Below, piece by piece: positions 54,851 through 62,933 of a stretch of 64,000 nt of DNA. A model generated the notes under the pieces. That model saw only the letters and a list, made by a program, of their open reading frames with translations. It ran no database searches and was not told where the DNA came from. The position numbers and the translations under genes are program-made. Source of the stretch: CAVUBL01 sp963739795 (GTDB lineage: Bacteria > Acidobacteriota > Thermoanaerobaculia > Multivoradales > DATKCC01). Position 1 is the stretch's first letter. Every line of letters begins with the position of its first letter. Where the stretch lies: positions 62,001 through 126,000 of the forward strand of contig CAVUBL010000017.1 of NCBI GenBank assembly GCA_963739795.1, given 5' to 3'.

Positions 54851-56068
54851 ATGACACGACGACCGAGCCTTCGCACTCCCGCGCTCCTCCTCGCCGTCCT
54901 CGCCCTGCTTCCGGCCGCCGCCTGCAAGAGCAAGATCGAGCCGGTCAGGGTGGGGGTCGTCCTGCCGCTGACGGGCGCCTCGTCGGTCTACGGCAAGGCC
55001 GTCCGGCGCGGGATCTCCCTGGCCGCCGACGAGCTCGAACGGCGCCACAAGGAGGGGAGCTACCCCTACGAGCTCGCCCTGGAGGTGCGCGACTCGGAGG
55101 GCAAGCCCGACAAGGCCGCCAAGCTCCTGTCGGCGCTCTACCACGCCGACGCCGTGGCGGCCATCGGCGGCGTGACCAACCCCGAGGCCCATGCCATGGT
55201 GGCAGTCGCCGACGGCGCCCAGCGGGTCCTTCTGTCGCCTTCGGCGTCGAGCTCGGCGGTGGCCGCGGCGTCGCGCTACGTCTTCCGGGTCTTCCCGTCC
55301 GACTACCAGCAGGCCAACAAGATCGGCAGCTTCGCCTCCCTGGAGCTGAAGCTGGCCAACGCCGTGGTCGTGGCCCCCGCCGACCCGTACGCCAAGGAGC
55401 TGATCGACGGCTTCGAGGGCGAGTTCAAGCGCAATGGCGGCAAGGTGCTGGGTGAGCTGGCGTACACCGACGGGGCGGACGACGTCATGCCCATCGTCCA
55501 GCGCGCCCTGGCCCACCATCCCCAGGCGGTCTACCTCGCCACCACCGGAGCCGACCGGGCCGCCCGCCACATCGTCGAAGGGCTCGACCGCAGGGGCTTT
55601 CGGGGCGTGGTCATGACCACTTCGGCGTTCGCCGCCCCCGAGGTGCTCCACGAGACCGGGCGCGGTGCCGAGGGGCTGATCCTGTCCCGCAGCGGGTTCG
55701 ACCCAGCCCAGGAGGATCCCCGCGTGCGCGCGTTCGTCCAGGCCTACCGCGCCAAGTACAACGAGGATCCGGGGATCTACGCGGCTCACGGCTACGACGC
55801 CATGATGGTTCTCGCCCGCACCCTGGCCGACGAGAAGGCCGTGCCCTGGAACGTCTGGAAGGGGCTGAAGGGCCTCTCCGGCTACCGGGGCGTGACCGGC
55901 TTCATCCAGTTCGACGAGCAGGGCAACGCCGGGCAGTTCCCGCGCGTGTACGTGGTCGAACACGGCAAGGTCGACGAGTTCGACAACCTGCGCAAGGGAG
56001 CCAAGCGCCGCCTCGTCCGCCGGGTCGGGAGCCTCGCGGGAAACGCCCGCCAGCTCGAGAGTGGCTAG
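54851..56068 (+). CDS. LivK-like (branched-chain amino acid type) ABC substrate-binding lipoprotein
   Basis: The ATG at 54851 was chosen because a signal peptide with lipobox LLPAAAC follows directly; upstream extension would translate the repeat. The product is 405 residues. The mature part starts VRVGVVLPLTGASSVYGKAV, typical of Peripla_BP_6 proteins, and continues with LEVRDSEGKPDKAAK, AIGGVTNPEAHA and a late ALLSR-like strand, matching the two-lobed type I binding fold (GYDAMMVLARTL near 310). It should capture a small solute, often a branched-chain amino acid or amide, for an ABC importer. No permease or ATPase genes are adjacent, so it may act as an orphan receptor. A perfect hairpin follows two bases after the stop. 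Confidence 0.88.
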   Translation: MTRRPSLRTPALLLAVLALLPAAACKSKIEPVRVGVVLPLTGASSVYGKAVRRGISLAADELERRHKEGSYPYELALEVRDSEGKPDKAAKLLSALYHADAVAAIGGVTNPEAHAMVAVADGAQRVLLSPSASSSAVAAASRYVFRVFPSDYQQANKIGSFASLELKLANAVVVAPADPYAKELIDGFEGEFKRNGGKVLGELAYTDGADDVMPIVQRALAHHPQAVYLATTGADRAARHIVEGLDRRGFRGVVMTTSAFAAPEVLHETGRGAEGLILSRSGFDPAQEDPRVRAFVQAYRAKYNEDPGIYAAHGYDAMMVLARTLADEKAVPWNVWKGLKGLSGYRGVTGFIQFDEQGNAGQFPRVYVVEHGKVDEFDNLRKGAKRRLVRRVGSLAGNARQLESG

Positions 56069-56070
56069 CC

Positions 56071-56095
56071 GTCTGCGCGTTTCTGCCGCGCAGAC
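56071..56095 (+). terminator. Hairpin after the binding-protein gene, repeat-derived
   Basis: A perfect 9-bp stem, GTCTGCGCG (56071-56079) and CGCGCAGAC (56087-56095), has a 7-base loop and begins two bases after the stop. Its sequence equals the end of the inverted-repeat element at 52412-52693, so a mobile-element end may serve as terminator here. Confidence 0.65.
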
Positions 56096-56154
56096 GCCTG
56101 GCCCCTGTAGATCTTGCGCCCGGCTCGCCGGCGTCCTGCCCGGCGGTGTGGTAA

Positions 56155-57108
56155 GTGTGGGGACGTCCCCTGGAGAAAGAGACCTTGGAACGCTTGGCCC
56201 CCCCCGCGCTACCCGCCTGGCTCGCCGAGATGGTGCCCTTCGAGCGCTTTTCGGTGCCGGTGAGCGCCGGCTCGATGCACGTCATGACCGCCGGGCCGCC
56301 CGGCGCGCCGCCGGTCCTCCTGCTCCACGGCAACCCGACGTGGGGCTTTCTGTGGCGCAAGGTGGTCCGGGAGCTGGCGGAGGATCGCCTGCGCCTGGTG
56401 ATGCCCGACCTGATCGGCCTCGGGTTCTCCACCAAGCCCCGACGGGGGTCCGCCCACACCCTGGAAAACCACGCCCGCTGGCTCGGGGAGCTCGTCGACG
56501 GCCTCCCGGAGCTCGCGGGCTCGTTCGTGTTCGTGGGCCACGATTGGGGCGGCCCCATCGGCCTCCGGATGCTCGCCGAGCGCCGCGACCGCCTCGCCGC
56601 CCTGGTGCTCATGAACACCGTGGCGAGCCCGCCCAAGGCCGGCTTCCGGAAGACCGCCTTTCACCGCTTCGCCAACCTGCCGGTCGTCTCCACCCTCGCG
56701 TTCCGCCTCCTCGGGTTTCCCCAGCGCGCCCTCGGGTCGGTGCAGGGCGACCGCGCCTCGATCCGCGGCCGGGTCGCCCGGGCCTACCGCTACCCCCTCC
56801 GCGGCTGGGCCAATAACGCCGCCCCCCTGGCCCTCGCCCGCATGGTGCCCGCCGGCTTCGACCACCCGTCGATCCCGGGCCTCGAGCGTTGCCGGGAGGT
56901 GGCCGAGAGCTTCGAGGGGCCGGCGGCCATCGTCTGGGGCGACCGGGACCCGATCCTCGGCCGGGTACGGAGCTGGATGGAAAAGCTCCTGCCCGCGGCC
57001 GAGGTCACCCGCACCCGGGCCGGCCACTTCCTCCAGGAGGAGGTCCCGGCCGAGATCGCCGCCGCGATTCGCTACGTCACGACCGCTTGTGCGGCACCGC
57101 GGAGTTGA
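56155..57108 (+). CDS. Alpha/beta hydrolase, haloalkane dehalogenase-like
   Basis: A 317-residue soluble protein. LLLHGNPTWGFLWRKVV holds the oxyanion/halide-binding HGNPTW. The nucleophile elbow is VGHDWGG with Asp as nucleophile followed by the second halide-binding Trp. The catalytic His is in RAGHFLQEE near the C-terminus. This set fits haloalkane dehalogenases and related dehalogenase/epoxide-hydrolase-like enzymes rather than Ser-type esterases. The substrate is unknown and many such genes act on natural esters or epoxides. The GTG at 56155 is used; the N-terminus is uncertain because no good ribosome site is seen and other in-frame starts lie downstream. It precedes lemA by 45 bases. 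Confidence 0.8.
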   Translation: MWGRPLEKETLERLAPPALPAWLAEMVPFERFSVPVSAGSMHVMTAGPPGAPPVLLLHGNPTWGFLWRKVVRELAEDRLRLVMPDLIGLGFSTKPRRGSAHTLENHARWLGELVDGLPELAGSFVFVGHDWGGPIGLRMLAERRDRLAALVLMNTVASPPKAGFRKTAFHRFANLPVVSTLAFRLLGFPQRALGSVQGDRASIRGRVARAYRYPLRGWANNAAPLALARMVPAGFDHPSIPGLERCREVAESFEGPAAIVWGDRDPILGRVRSWMEKLLPAAEVTRTRAGHFLQEEVPAEIAAAIRYVTTACAAPRS

Positions 57109-57153
57109 ATAGTCTGGTCTTCAACCGCGTAGTGAGCACGGGAGGAAACACGC

Positions 57154-57744
57154 ATGATCGGTGGACTGGTGGTCCTGGCAGTGATCGTCGTGCTGGCCTT
57201 GTTCATCGCCGGCATGTACAACCGGTTGGTTACTCTGCGCAACCGGTACAAGAACGCTTTCGCCCAGATCGACGTCCAGCTCAAGCGGCGCCACGACCTG
57301 ATCCCCAACCTGGTGGAGACGGCCAAGGGCTACCTCGCCCATGAGCGCGGCACGCTGGAGGAGGTGGTGGCGGCGCGCAACCAGGCGGTGTCGGCGCGCG
57401 AGCAGGCGGCCGGCAATCCGGGCGACCCCGGGGCGATGCACGACCTGAGCCGGGCCGAAGGCGCCCTCTCGGGCACCCTCGGGCGCCTCTTCGCCCTGGC
57501 CGAGGCCTACCCGGACCTCAAGGCCAACCAGACCATGTCCCAGCTCATGGAGGAGCTGACCTCCACCGAGAACCGGGTGGCGTTCGCCCGCCAGGCCTTC
57601 AACGACGCGGTGACCAGCTACAACACGGCGCGCGAGACCTTCCCGACCGCCATCATGGCCAACATGTTCGGCTTCCAGGCGGCCGAGCTGTTCCAGATCG
57701 AGGCGCCCGAGGAGCGCGAGGCCCCGAAGGTCTCGTTCACCTGA
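57154..57744 (+). CDS. lemA: LemA family protein
   Basis: A 196-residue protein with GGGAGGAAAC upstream of the ATG. One N-terminal transmembrane helix (about 3-22) precedes the LemA signature: YNRLVTLRNRYKNAFAQIDV followed by QLKRRHDLIPNLVETAKGY. The rest is predicted helical coiled-coil, with the usual TSTENRVAFARQAFNDAV and a closing FPTAIMANMFGF segment. LemA proteins sit in the membrane with a cytoplasmic or periplasmic helical bundle; their molecular role is unresolved. An M48 metalloprotease follows 92 bases downstream on the same strand, a very common pairing that suggests a shared envelope quality-control function. Confidence 0.95.
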   Translation: MIGGLVVLAVIVVLALFIAGMYNRLVTLRNRYKNAFAQIDVQLKRRHDLIPNLVETAKGYLAHERGTLEEVVAARNQAVSAREQAAGNPGDPGAMHDLSRAEGALSGTLGRLFALAEAYPDLKANQTMSQLMEELTSTENRVAFARQAFNDAVTSYNTARETFPTAIMANMFGFQAAELFQIEAPEEREAPKVSFT

Positions 57745-57836
57745 GCTGCAAACGAGAGGTCGGTCACCCCGGCGCCTGCTGACGGGCGCCCGCGGGTCCG
57801 ACCCCTCCCGGCTCCCTCTTCGGTCCGAGCTCGCCG

Positions 57837-59819
57837 ATGGACTTCTTCTCCAACCAGGACGCGGCGCGCCGCACCTCGCGGCGCCTGGTGGTGCTCTTCG
57901 CCCTGGCGGTGGTCTCCATCGTCGTAGGCGTCTACCTGGCGGTCGTGCTCCTCGTCTTCGGTGCCCAGGTGCACTCCGGCGCCGGCCACGGCGGGCTGTT
58001 CAACCCCCGGCTCTTCTTCCTGGTGGCCGCGGCGACCCTCGTGGTGATCGCCGGCGGCACGCTGTTCAAGACCTGGCAGCTCAGCTCGGGAGGCTCGGCG
58101 GTGGCGTCGCTCCTCGGCGGCCGGCCCCTCGATCCCAACACCACACGGGCCGACGAGCGGCGCCTCCTCAACGTGGTCGAGGAAATGGCCATCGCCTCCG
58201 GCACCCCGGTGCCCGAGGTCTACGTGCTGGAGAACGAGCGCTCGATCAACGCCTTCGCCGCGGGGCTCACCCGCGAGGACGCCGTCATCGCGGTGACCGA
58301 GGGCACCCTGGCCCTGCTCTCCCGTGACCAGCTCCAGGGGGTGGTCGCCCACGAGTTCAGCCACCTCCTGAACGGCGACATGCGTCTGAACGTGCGCCTC
58401 ATGGGGCTGGTCTACGGCATCCTGGTGCTCAGCATGATCGGCTACTTCATCATGCGCACCGGGGCCTTCGGGCGCTCGGCTCCGCGCCGGGGCAAGGGCG
58501 GCGGGCTCGCGGGGGTGGTCTTCTTCGGCATGGCCCTCTACGCCATCGGCTGGATCGGGGTCTTCTTCGGACGCCTGATCAAGGCGGCCGTCTCGCGCCA
58601 GCACGAGTTTCTGGCCGACGCCTCGGCGGTCCAGTTCACTCGCAATCCCCAGGGGATCGCCGGCGCCCTCGAGAAGATCGGTGGCTATTCCGCGGGCTCT
58701 CTGATTCAGAGCCACCGCGCCGAGGAGGCGAGCCACCTGTTCTTCGCCGACGGCCTGAAGAAGGGCCTCTTCGCCGTCACCGCCACCCATCCGCCCCTCG
58801 AGGAGCGCATCCGGCGGATCGACCCGAGCTGGGACGGCTCCTACCCGCCGGTGGAGTGGCCCCGGGCGCCGGCGGCGGCGAGGGCGGCCACGGCTGGCCC
58901 GGCGGCCCGAATGGCCACCCTGGCAGGAGCCGCGGTCCTCGGCGCTTCCGCCGCGACTGGAGCAGCGAGTGGGGCGGCGGGCGCGGCGGCGGCCTCGGCC
59001 GCCCCGGGGGCGGTGGCGGCCCGGGTCGGCACCGTGGACATCGAGCACCTGACCTACGCCGCGCGCCTCAAGGAGCGAATCCCGGAGGCGCTCCTCGATG
59101 CGGCCCGCGAGCCGTCCGGGGCCCGCGCCCTGGTCTTCGCACTCCTCCTCGACCGCCGCGGAGAGGTCCGGAGCCGGCAGCTCGCCGAGCTGTCCGCCGC
59201 CGCCGAGCCGCCGGTGCTGGCCGAAACCGAGACCCTCGCGGGCGAGCTCGCCCGCTGCCCCGGCGAGGTCCGCCTGCCTCTCGCCGGCCTCGCGCTGCCG
59301 GCGCTGCGCCGCATCTCGCCGGAGCAGTACCGGGACTTCCGCCAGGCGACTAAAGCCCTGGCCGAGGCCGACGGGCGCATCGACCTCTTCGAGTACGCCC
59401 TGCACCGCATGCTCCTGCGCCACCTCGACGTGCGCTTCGGCGGTCCGAAACCGGCGCGGGTGGAGTACTACTCGCTCCGCGCGCTGGGGCCGGAGTGCTC
59501 CCGCGTGCTGTCGATCCTCGCCCACGCCGGTCAGGCCGATCCGGACGACGCCCGCCGAGCCTTCGACGCGGCCGCGGCCGAGCTCGCGGACACCCGCGCC
59601 GAGCTCGCCTTCCTGGAGCGCTCCGAGTGCGGCCTGAAGGAAGTGGACCAGGCCCTCGACCGCCTGTCCCAGGTGGCGCCGCCGCACCAGCGCCGGCTCC
59701 TGCGCGCCGCGGTGGTCGCCGTGGGCTTCGACGGCGAGGTCACCGAGGAGGAGGCGGAGCTCCTGCGCGCCGTGGCCGACGGCCTCGGCCTGCCGGTGCC
59801 GCCGTTTCTGACCGCCTGA
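57837..59819 (+). CDS. M48 (HtpX/STE24-like) membrane zinc metalloprotease with long C-terminal extension
   Basis: A 660-residue protein. Two helices near 18-45 and 55-75 precede the catalytic zinc motif HEFSH at 172-176 (VVAHEFSHLLNGDMRLN); two more helices follow, then RQHEFLADASAVQ gives the third zinc ligand Glu. Members degrade misfolded membrane proteins. After about residue 330 an Ala/Gly-rich linker leads to a helical domain (about 400-660) not found in short HtpX proteins. Its end, VGFDGEVTEEEAELLRAVADGL (split here: VGFDGEVTEEEAELL, RAVADGL), resembles TerB-like acidic helices. It forms a pair with lemA. The next gene is on the opposite strand and converges. Confidence 0.92.
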   Translation: MDFFSNQDAARRTSRRLVVLFALAVVSIVVGVYLAVVLLVFGAQVHSGAGHGGLFNPRLFFLVAAATLVVIAGGTLFKTWQLSSGGSAVASLLGGRPLDPNTTRADERRLLNVVEEMAIASGTPVPEVYVLENERSINAFAAGLTREDAVIAVTEGTLALLSRDQLQGVVAHEFSHLLNGDMRLNVRLMGLVYGILVLSMIGYFIMRTGAFGRSAPRRGKGGGLAGVVFFGMALYAIGWIGVFFGRLIKAAVSRQHEFLADASAVQFTRNPQGIAGALEKIGGYSAGSLIQSHRAEEASHLFFADGLKKGLFAVTATHPPLEERIRRIDPSWDGSYPPVEWPRAPAAARAATAGPAARMATLAGAAVLGASAATGAASGAAGAAAASAAPGAVAARVGTVDIEHLTYAARLKERIPEALLDAAREPSGARALVFALLLDRRGEVRSRQLAELSAAAEPPVLAETETLAGELARCPGEVRLPLAGLALPALRRISPEQYRDFRQATKALAEADGRIDLFEYALHRMLLRHLDVRFGGPKPARVEYYSLRALGPECSRVLSILAHAGQADPDDARRAFDAAAAELADTRAELAFLERSECGLKEVDQALDRLSQVAPPHQRRLLRAAVVAVGFDGEVTEEEAELLRAVADGLGLPVPPFLTA

Positions 59820-59876
59820 CCAGACTGCATCGGGCTGCATCGGGCCGCGGCGCCGCACGGTTCGTCGCGGAGGGGG

Positions 59877-61205
59877 TCAGGCGGATTGGGCCGAGGCCGG
59901 ACGAGCCCGCTGCGCGCCTTCGAGAGCGGCGATGGCCCGTTCCAGGAGCTCCCGGGTGAGGGCGTCGCGGCGTGCCGCGGCCTCCAGCAGCTCGAGGGCC
60001 GCCCGGGTCTCCCGTTCCACCTCCTGCTCGGCGAAGACCGCCAGGGCCTCGAGGGCGAGCTTCTTGACCTGGGCGGTCCGGCCCCGGACCAGCTCGACCA
60101 GGGCCAGCTCCAGGCCCACGAGGGCGGTGTCGAAGGGGATGCCGCGCTCTTTCGCCCGTTGGTAGGCATCCCGGAAGAGGCGCTCGGCCGCGCCCAGGTC
60201 TCCACGGCTCCAAGCGATCCGCGCCCGGAGCCAGGCCCTGTGCTGCATGACCTCCTCTCCAGGCGAGTCGAGAAGGCCCTCGTGGGCCGCCAGCGCCTCC
60301 TCGGCCCGGTCGAGGTCGCCACTCGCATGGAGGAAGTAGGCCAGGTTGTAGTGGGCATAGGCCAGGAGCCACGGCTCCGCACCCTCGTCGAGCAGATCCA
60401 GGGCCTTCTCCGCCGAAGCCACGGCCGCGTCCAGCCGGTGTGCCCGGGAGTGCACGATGCCGAGCTTGAGGAGCGTCGAGGCCGCCTTCCCCGGATCGCC
60501 GAGCACGGGGTAGAGGGCCGCCGCCCGCTCCAGGTGGCGGGAGGCGTCGTCGAAGCGCCCCTGGTCTTTGCGCAGCGAACCCATGAGGAAGTCGAGCTCC
60601 GCCGCGATCGCCAGGTCGTCGAGCCTCGAGCGGGCGAGGACCTCGCGGGCCGTCTCGAGGTCCCTCTCGGCCTCCAGGAGCCGGCCCAGGGCGCGCCGGG
60701 CGTTGCCCCGGATCGCCAGGGCCGGCACCCGCACCATGGGGTCCGGATCGCTGGGGTGTGTCTTCTCGCACGAGGCCAGGGCCGCGTCGGCGAGGGAGAG
60801 GGACTCCTCCGGATCTCCGGGGATCGCCCGCCGGGCCTCCTCCAGGAGCAGGGTGGCGAAGAGGGCGCCCTGGTACCGGTGGCGGCCGCCCCGGATCGCC
60901 CCGCGGCGCTTCGTCGAGGGCACCTTCCGGAGGAACCGCTTGAGCCAGGCCCGGGCCTTGCGCTCCTCGTCGCCGAGCTGGGCCGGCGTCCAGCCCGCCT
61001 TGCGCCGGACCGCCTCCACCGGGTCCGCGGTCGCCGGCAGGTCCTGCGTCCGGCTCAGCGCGCCGGAGCCCTTGGCCAGGAGCTCCAGGCCCTCGGCGCA
61101 GCAGGGACAGACCCGCCGCAGGTGGTCGCGGGCGATCTCTTCCACGAGCTCTTCGGGGAGCTCCCCGCGGAGGACGGCGGCGATCAGGCTGCGGGACAGG
61201 TGCAT
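59877..61205 (-). CDS. TPR-repeat protein with N-terminal Cys-rich (zf-HC2-like) head
   Basis: A 442-residue protein. The first 50 residues contain ARDHLRRVCPCCAEGLELL, a His-x3-Cys-x-Cys-Cys arrangement like the zinc-binding heads of anti-sigma factors. From about residue 115 onward, helix pairs with the TPR-like Gly/Ala/Tyr spacing repeat (examples ALAIRGNARRALGRLLEAER, AHYNLAYFLHASGDLDRAEE). Such proteins act as regulatory scaffolds or anti-sigma-like sensors. No sigma factor gene is adjacent in the window. No transmembrane helix is evident, so it is probably cytoplasmic. The ATG at 61205 is used; the gene converges on the M48 gene. Confidence 0.8.
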   Translation of the reverse strand: MHLSRSLIAAVLRGELPEELVEEIARDHLRRVCPCCAEGLELLAKGSGALSRTQDLPATADPVEAVRRKAGWTPAQLGDEERKARAWLKRFLRKVPSTKRRGAIRGGRHRYQGALFATLLLEEARRAIPGDPEESLSLADAALASCEKTHPSDPDPMVRVPALAIRGNARRALGRLLEAERDLETAREVLARSRLDDLAIAAELDFLMGSLRKDQGRFDDASRHLERAAALYPVLGDPGKAASTLLKLGIVHSRAHRLDAAVASAEKALDLLDEGAEPWLLAYAHYNLAYFLHASGDLDRAEEALAAHEGLLDSPGEEVMQHRAWLRARIAWSRGDLGAAERLFRDAYQRAKERGIPFDTALVGLELALVELVRGRTAQVKKLALEALAVFAEQEVERETRAALELLEAAARRDALTRELLERAIAALEGAQRARPASAQSA

Positions 61206-61302
61206 GCGCTCTCCAAAGCGAATACGTGGTTACGGAGATAAGGCTTCCCCGTGCGAAGGTGCCTTCGCCGGAAAAAACGGGACAGCTCGAGACGACAAAG
61301 AT

Positions 61303-61371
61303 CCGGCGCCGGGGGGGCCTAGCCGCTCGGGTCGGCCCCGGCGCCGGGGGGGCCTAGCCGTCCGGGTCGGG
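61303..61371. repeat. 35-bp tandem duplication spanning the end of a small gene
   Basis: Two nearly identical 35-base units (starting 61303 and 61338), each with CCGGCGCC followed by GGGGGGCCTAGCCG. The second unit contains the stop codon and last residues of the gene at 61354-61662, so that gene's tail is duplicated just beyond its stop. Confidence 0.8.
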
Positions 61372-61662
61372 CTCTGCGCCGAGCTGCGGGGGCGCCACCG
61401 GCCAATCGGCCGTCGCCGCGGTGGCGCCGCTGGGATCGAGCTCCGGGCCCAAGGGCGCCGGCGCCGCCGTCAGCGTCGGGCCGGCCGGGAGGCCGGGCAG
61501 CCGGGCGGCGAGCCACGCGACGAAGCTCTGGAAGAACGACGGGCCCCCTCGCGACTGGACCGCGGCCCGGGCCGGGGCGGCGGCGGCCGGCGCGGCGAGG
61601 ACGAGGACGAGGGCGGCGGCCAGCAGCAGCGCTCCCGCCTTGGTCAGCGTTGGACGTCTCAT
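61354..61662 (-). CDS. Small secreted protein of unknown function
   Basis: A 102-residue product from the ATG at 61662, with AAGGAG upstream, so translation is credible. Signal peptide: basic MRRPTLTK, long hydrophobic core, cleavage after an Ala run near residue 30. The mature part is Pro/Ala-rich with one amphipathic segment (SFFQSFVAWLAARLPGL) and ends in acidic DPDG. No family is recognised. It lies 148 bases downstream of the start of the TPR gene on the same strand and is divergent from the gene at 61982. Confidence 0.65.
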   Translation of the reverse strand: MRRPTLTKAGALLLAAALVLVLAAPAAAAPARAAVQSRGGPSFFQSFVAWLAARLPGLPAGPTLTAAPAPLGPELDPSGATAATADWPVAPPQLGAEPDPDG

Positions 61663-61981
61663 CCCAAGCTCCTTCCGGGAGCAGCCTCTGGAGGCCGGCG
61701 GCAGGCCGGCGCCGTCCGCTCCCTCCTTCCCGGTGCGTGGCGGTCGGTGTTTCGAGGCGTCCGGAAGGTCGTAGGACGCTCGAGACGGCGGCGTACGAGC
61801 CCGGTTGCCGGGTCCTACGCACCGGTCTTCGATGGTCCAAGGTACCCGATCCGGCCTTCGAGCGCGGCCGCGGAACGCTTCCTACGCCCGGCTGCGGCCG
61901 CGCGCAGGACGTCCGTTTCGCCTTCGAAGGATCGCTCTCGCGCCCTTGTCCCGTCGCACCGGCTCGCCCTAGCCTTACCGC
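61663..61981. other. Divergent intergenic region with strong hairpin
   Basis: 319 bases between two divergent genes. It holds a perfect 10-bp inverted repeat, GCGCGGCCGC (61862-61871) and GCGGCCGCGC (61894-61903), with a 22-base spacer. A second pair, CGTAGGAC and GTCCTACG, lies between about 61771 and 61821. No promoter boxes are convincing and no gene is seen. Confidence 0.4.
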
Positions 61982-62398
61982 ATGCACGAACGACCTGTGG
62001 AGATGGCGCCGCCCCCGAGCCCGGGTGGCGAGACCGAGGACGGGGGTGACCCCATGGCCGCCTGCGACGCGGTGCTGACGCGGCCGGTCCGGACGGCCGA
62101 GGACGCCCGGACGCGGGTGGGCGTGGCCCTGTCGCTGGTGGAGCTCGCCGCCCAGGTGCTCGAGAAGGTGCCGTCGTCCGAGCGCGCGTTCCACCAGCAA
62201 GATCCGGAGCTCTTCCACTGGTTCCATGCGGCGGAGGCCATGCGCTGGTGGCTCGTCGGGCGCGAGGAGGGTGACGGCGTGGAACGCCTGGGCCGGGAGT
62301 CCGCCCTGGGCGACGGCGTCCGGATCTTCGAATGGAGCGAGGAGGAGGCGGAGCGACGCTTCCGGATCGCCCTCGACGACCGGGAGCGAAGAGCGTGA
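61982..62398 (+). CDS. Hypothetical protein heading an HTH gene cluster
   Basis: A 138-residue protein; in-frame Met codons at 62003 and 62054 are alternative starts, and the first 25 residues are Pro/Gly-rich. The core has LVELAAQVLEKVPSSERAFH and HWFHAAEAMRWWLVGREEG, with many Trp/His residues, followed by an acidic EWSEEEAERRF helix. No family is recognised. It precedes two HTH genes on the same strand, with 28 bases to the next start, so it probably works with them, for example as an accessory or effector-sensing subunit. No signal peptide or membrane helix is present. Confidence 0.6.
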   Translation: MHERPVEMAPPPSPGGETEDGGDPMAACDAVLTRPVRTAEDARTRVGVALSLVELAAQVLEKVPSSERAFHQQDPELFHWFHAAEAMRWWLVGREEGDGVERLGRESALGDGVRIFEWSEEEAERRFRIALDDRERRA

Positions 62399-62426
62399 AG
62401 CGCCCGGACGGCCGGGAGGAGAGGCG

Positions 62427-62933
62427 ATGACTCGCCCCAAGGGGGCCGAGCGGGCGCTGGAGGCCTTCGCAGGCTTCGGCGCGGCGCTCCAGGCCCTGCG
62501 GGCGCAGGCCGCCATGTCGCGCGCAGACCTCCAGCGGGCGAGCGGCCTGAGCGCCTCGTCGCTCGCGAGCTACGAGGCGGAGCGGAGCCTGCCCCGGATC
62601 GACAAGCTCGACGCCATCCTCTCCGGTCTCGGAATGGACGTGCTCGACCTCGCCCTCGCCCTCTACCGCGAGGGGGCGAAGGCGATCTCGCGGGAGCGGC
62701 CCCTGTTCGAGCGCCCCGACCTGCTGGCCGGCCCCGGGGGCCGCCAGGTCCTCGACCACGCGCGGACCCTCTACTTCATGGGCGAGTTCTGGATCGACTC
62801 GGCCCTCACCCTGCTGCCGGCCGCCCGCGCCGAGGCCCCGGCGAGGGATGGCGGCGACGGCGGCGCGAGCAGACCGACGGGAGAGGCCGGAGGCGCCGAT
62901 GCGGAGACGACCGAAGATGCAGGGGATCGTTGA
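62427..62933 (+). CDS. XRE-type HTH protein
   Basis: A 168-residue protein from the ATG at 62427, with GGGAGGAGAGG upstream. Residues about 15-70 form a lambda-repressor-like HTH: ALQALRAQAAMSRADLQRAS, then GLSASSLASYEAERSLPRIDKL, split as GLSASSLASYEAERS and LPRIDKL, with the recognition helix around SSLASYE. Helical segments follow, then a low-complexity Gly/Asp tail. It probably binds DNA as a dimer; the target may be the divergent region at 61663-61981. The 3' end overlaps the next gene by 35 bases in another frame. Confidence 0.75.
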   Translation: MTRPKGAERALEAFAGFGAALQALRAQAAMSRADLQRASGLSASSLASYEAERSLPRIDKLDAILSGLGMDVLDLALALYREGAKAISRERPLFERPDLLAGPGGRQVLDHARTLYFMGEFWIDSALTLLPAARAEAPARDGGDGGASRPTGEAGGADAETTEDAGDR

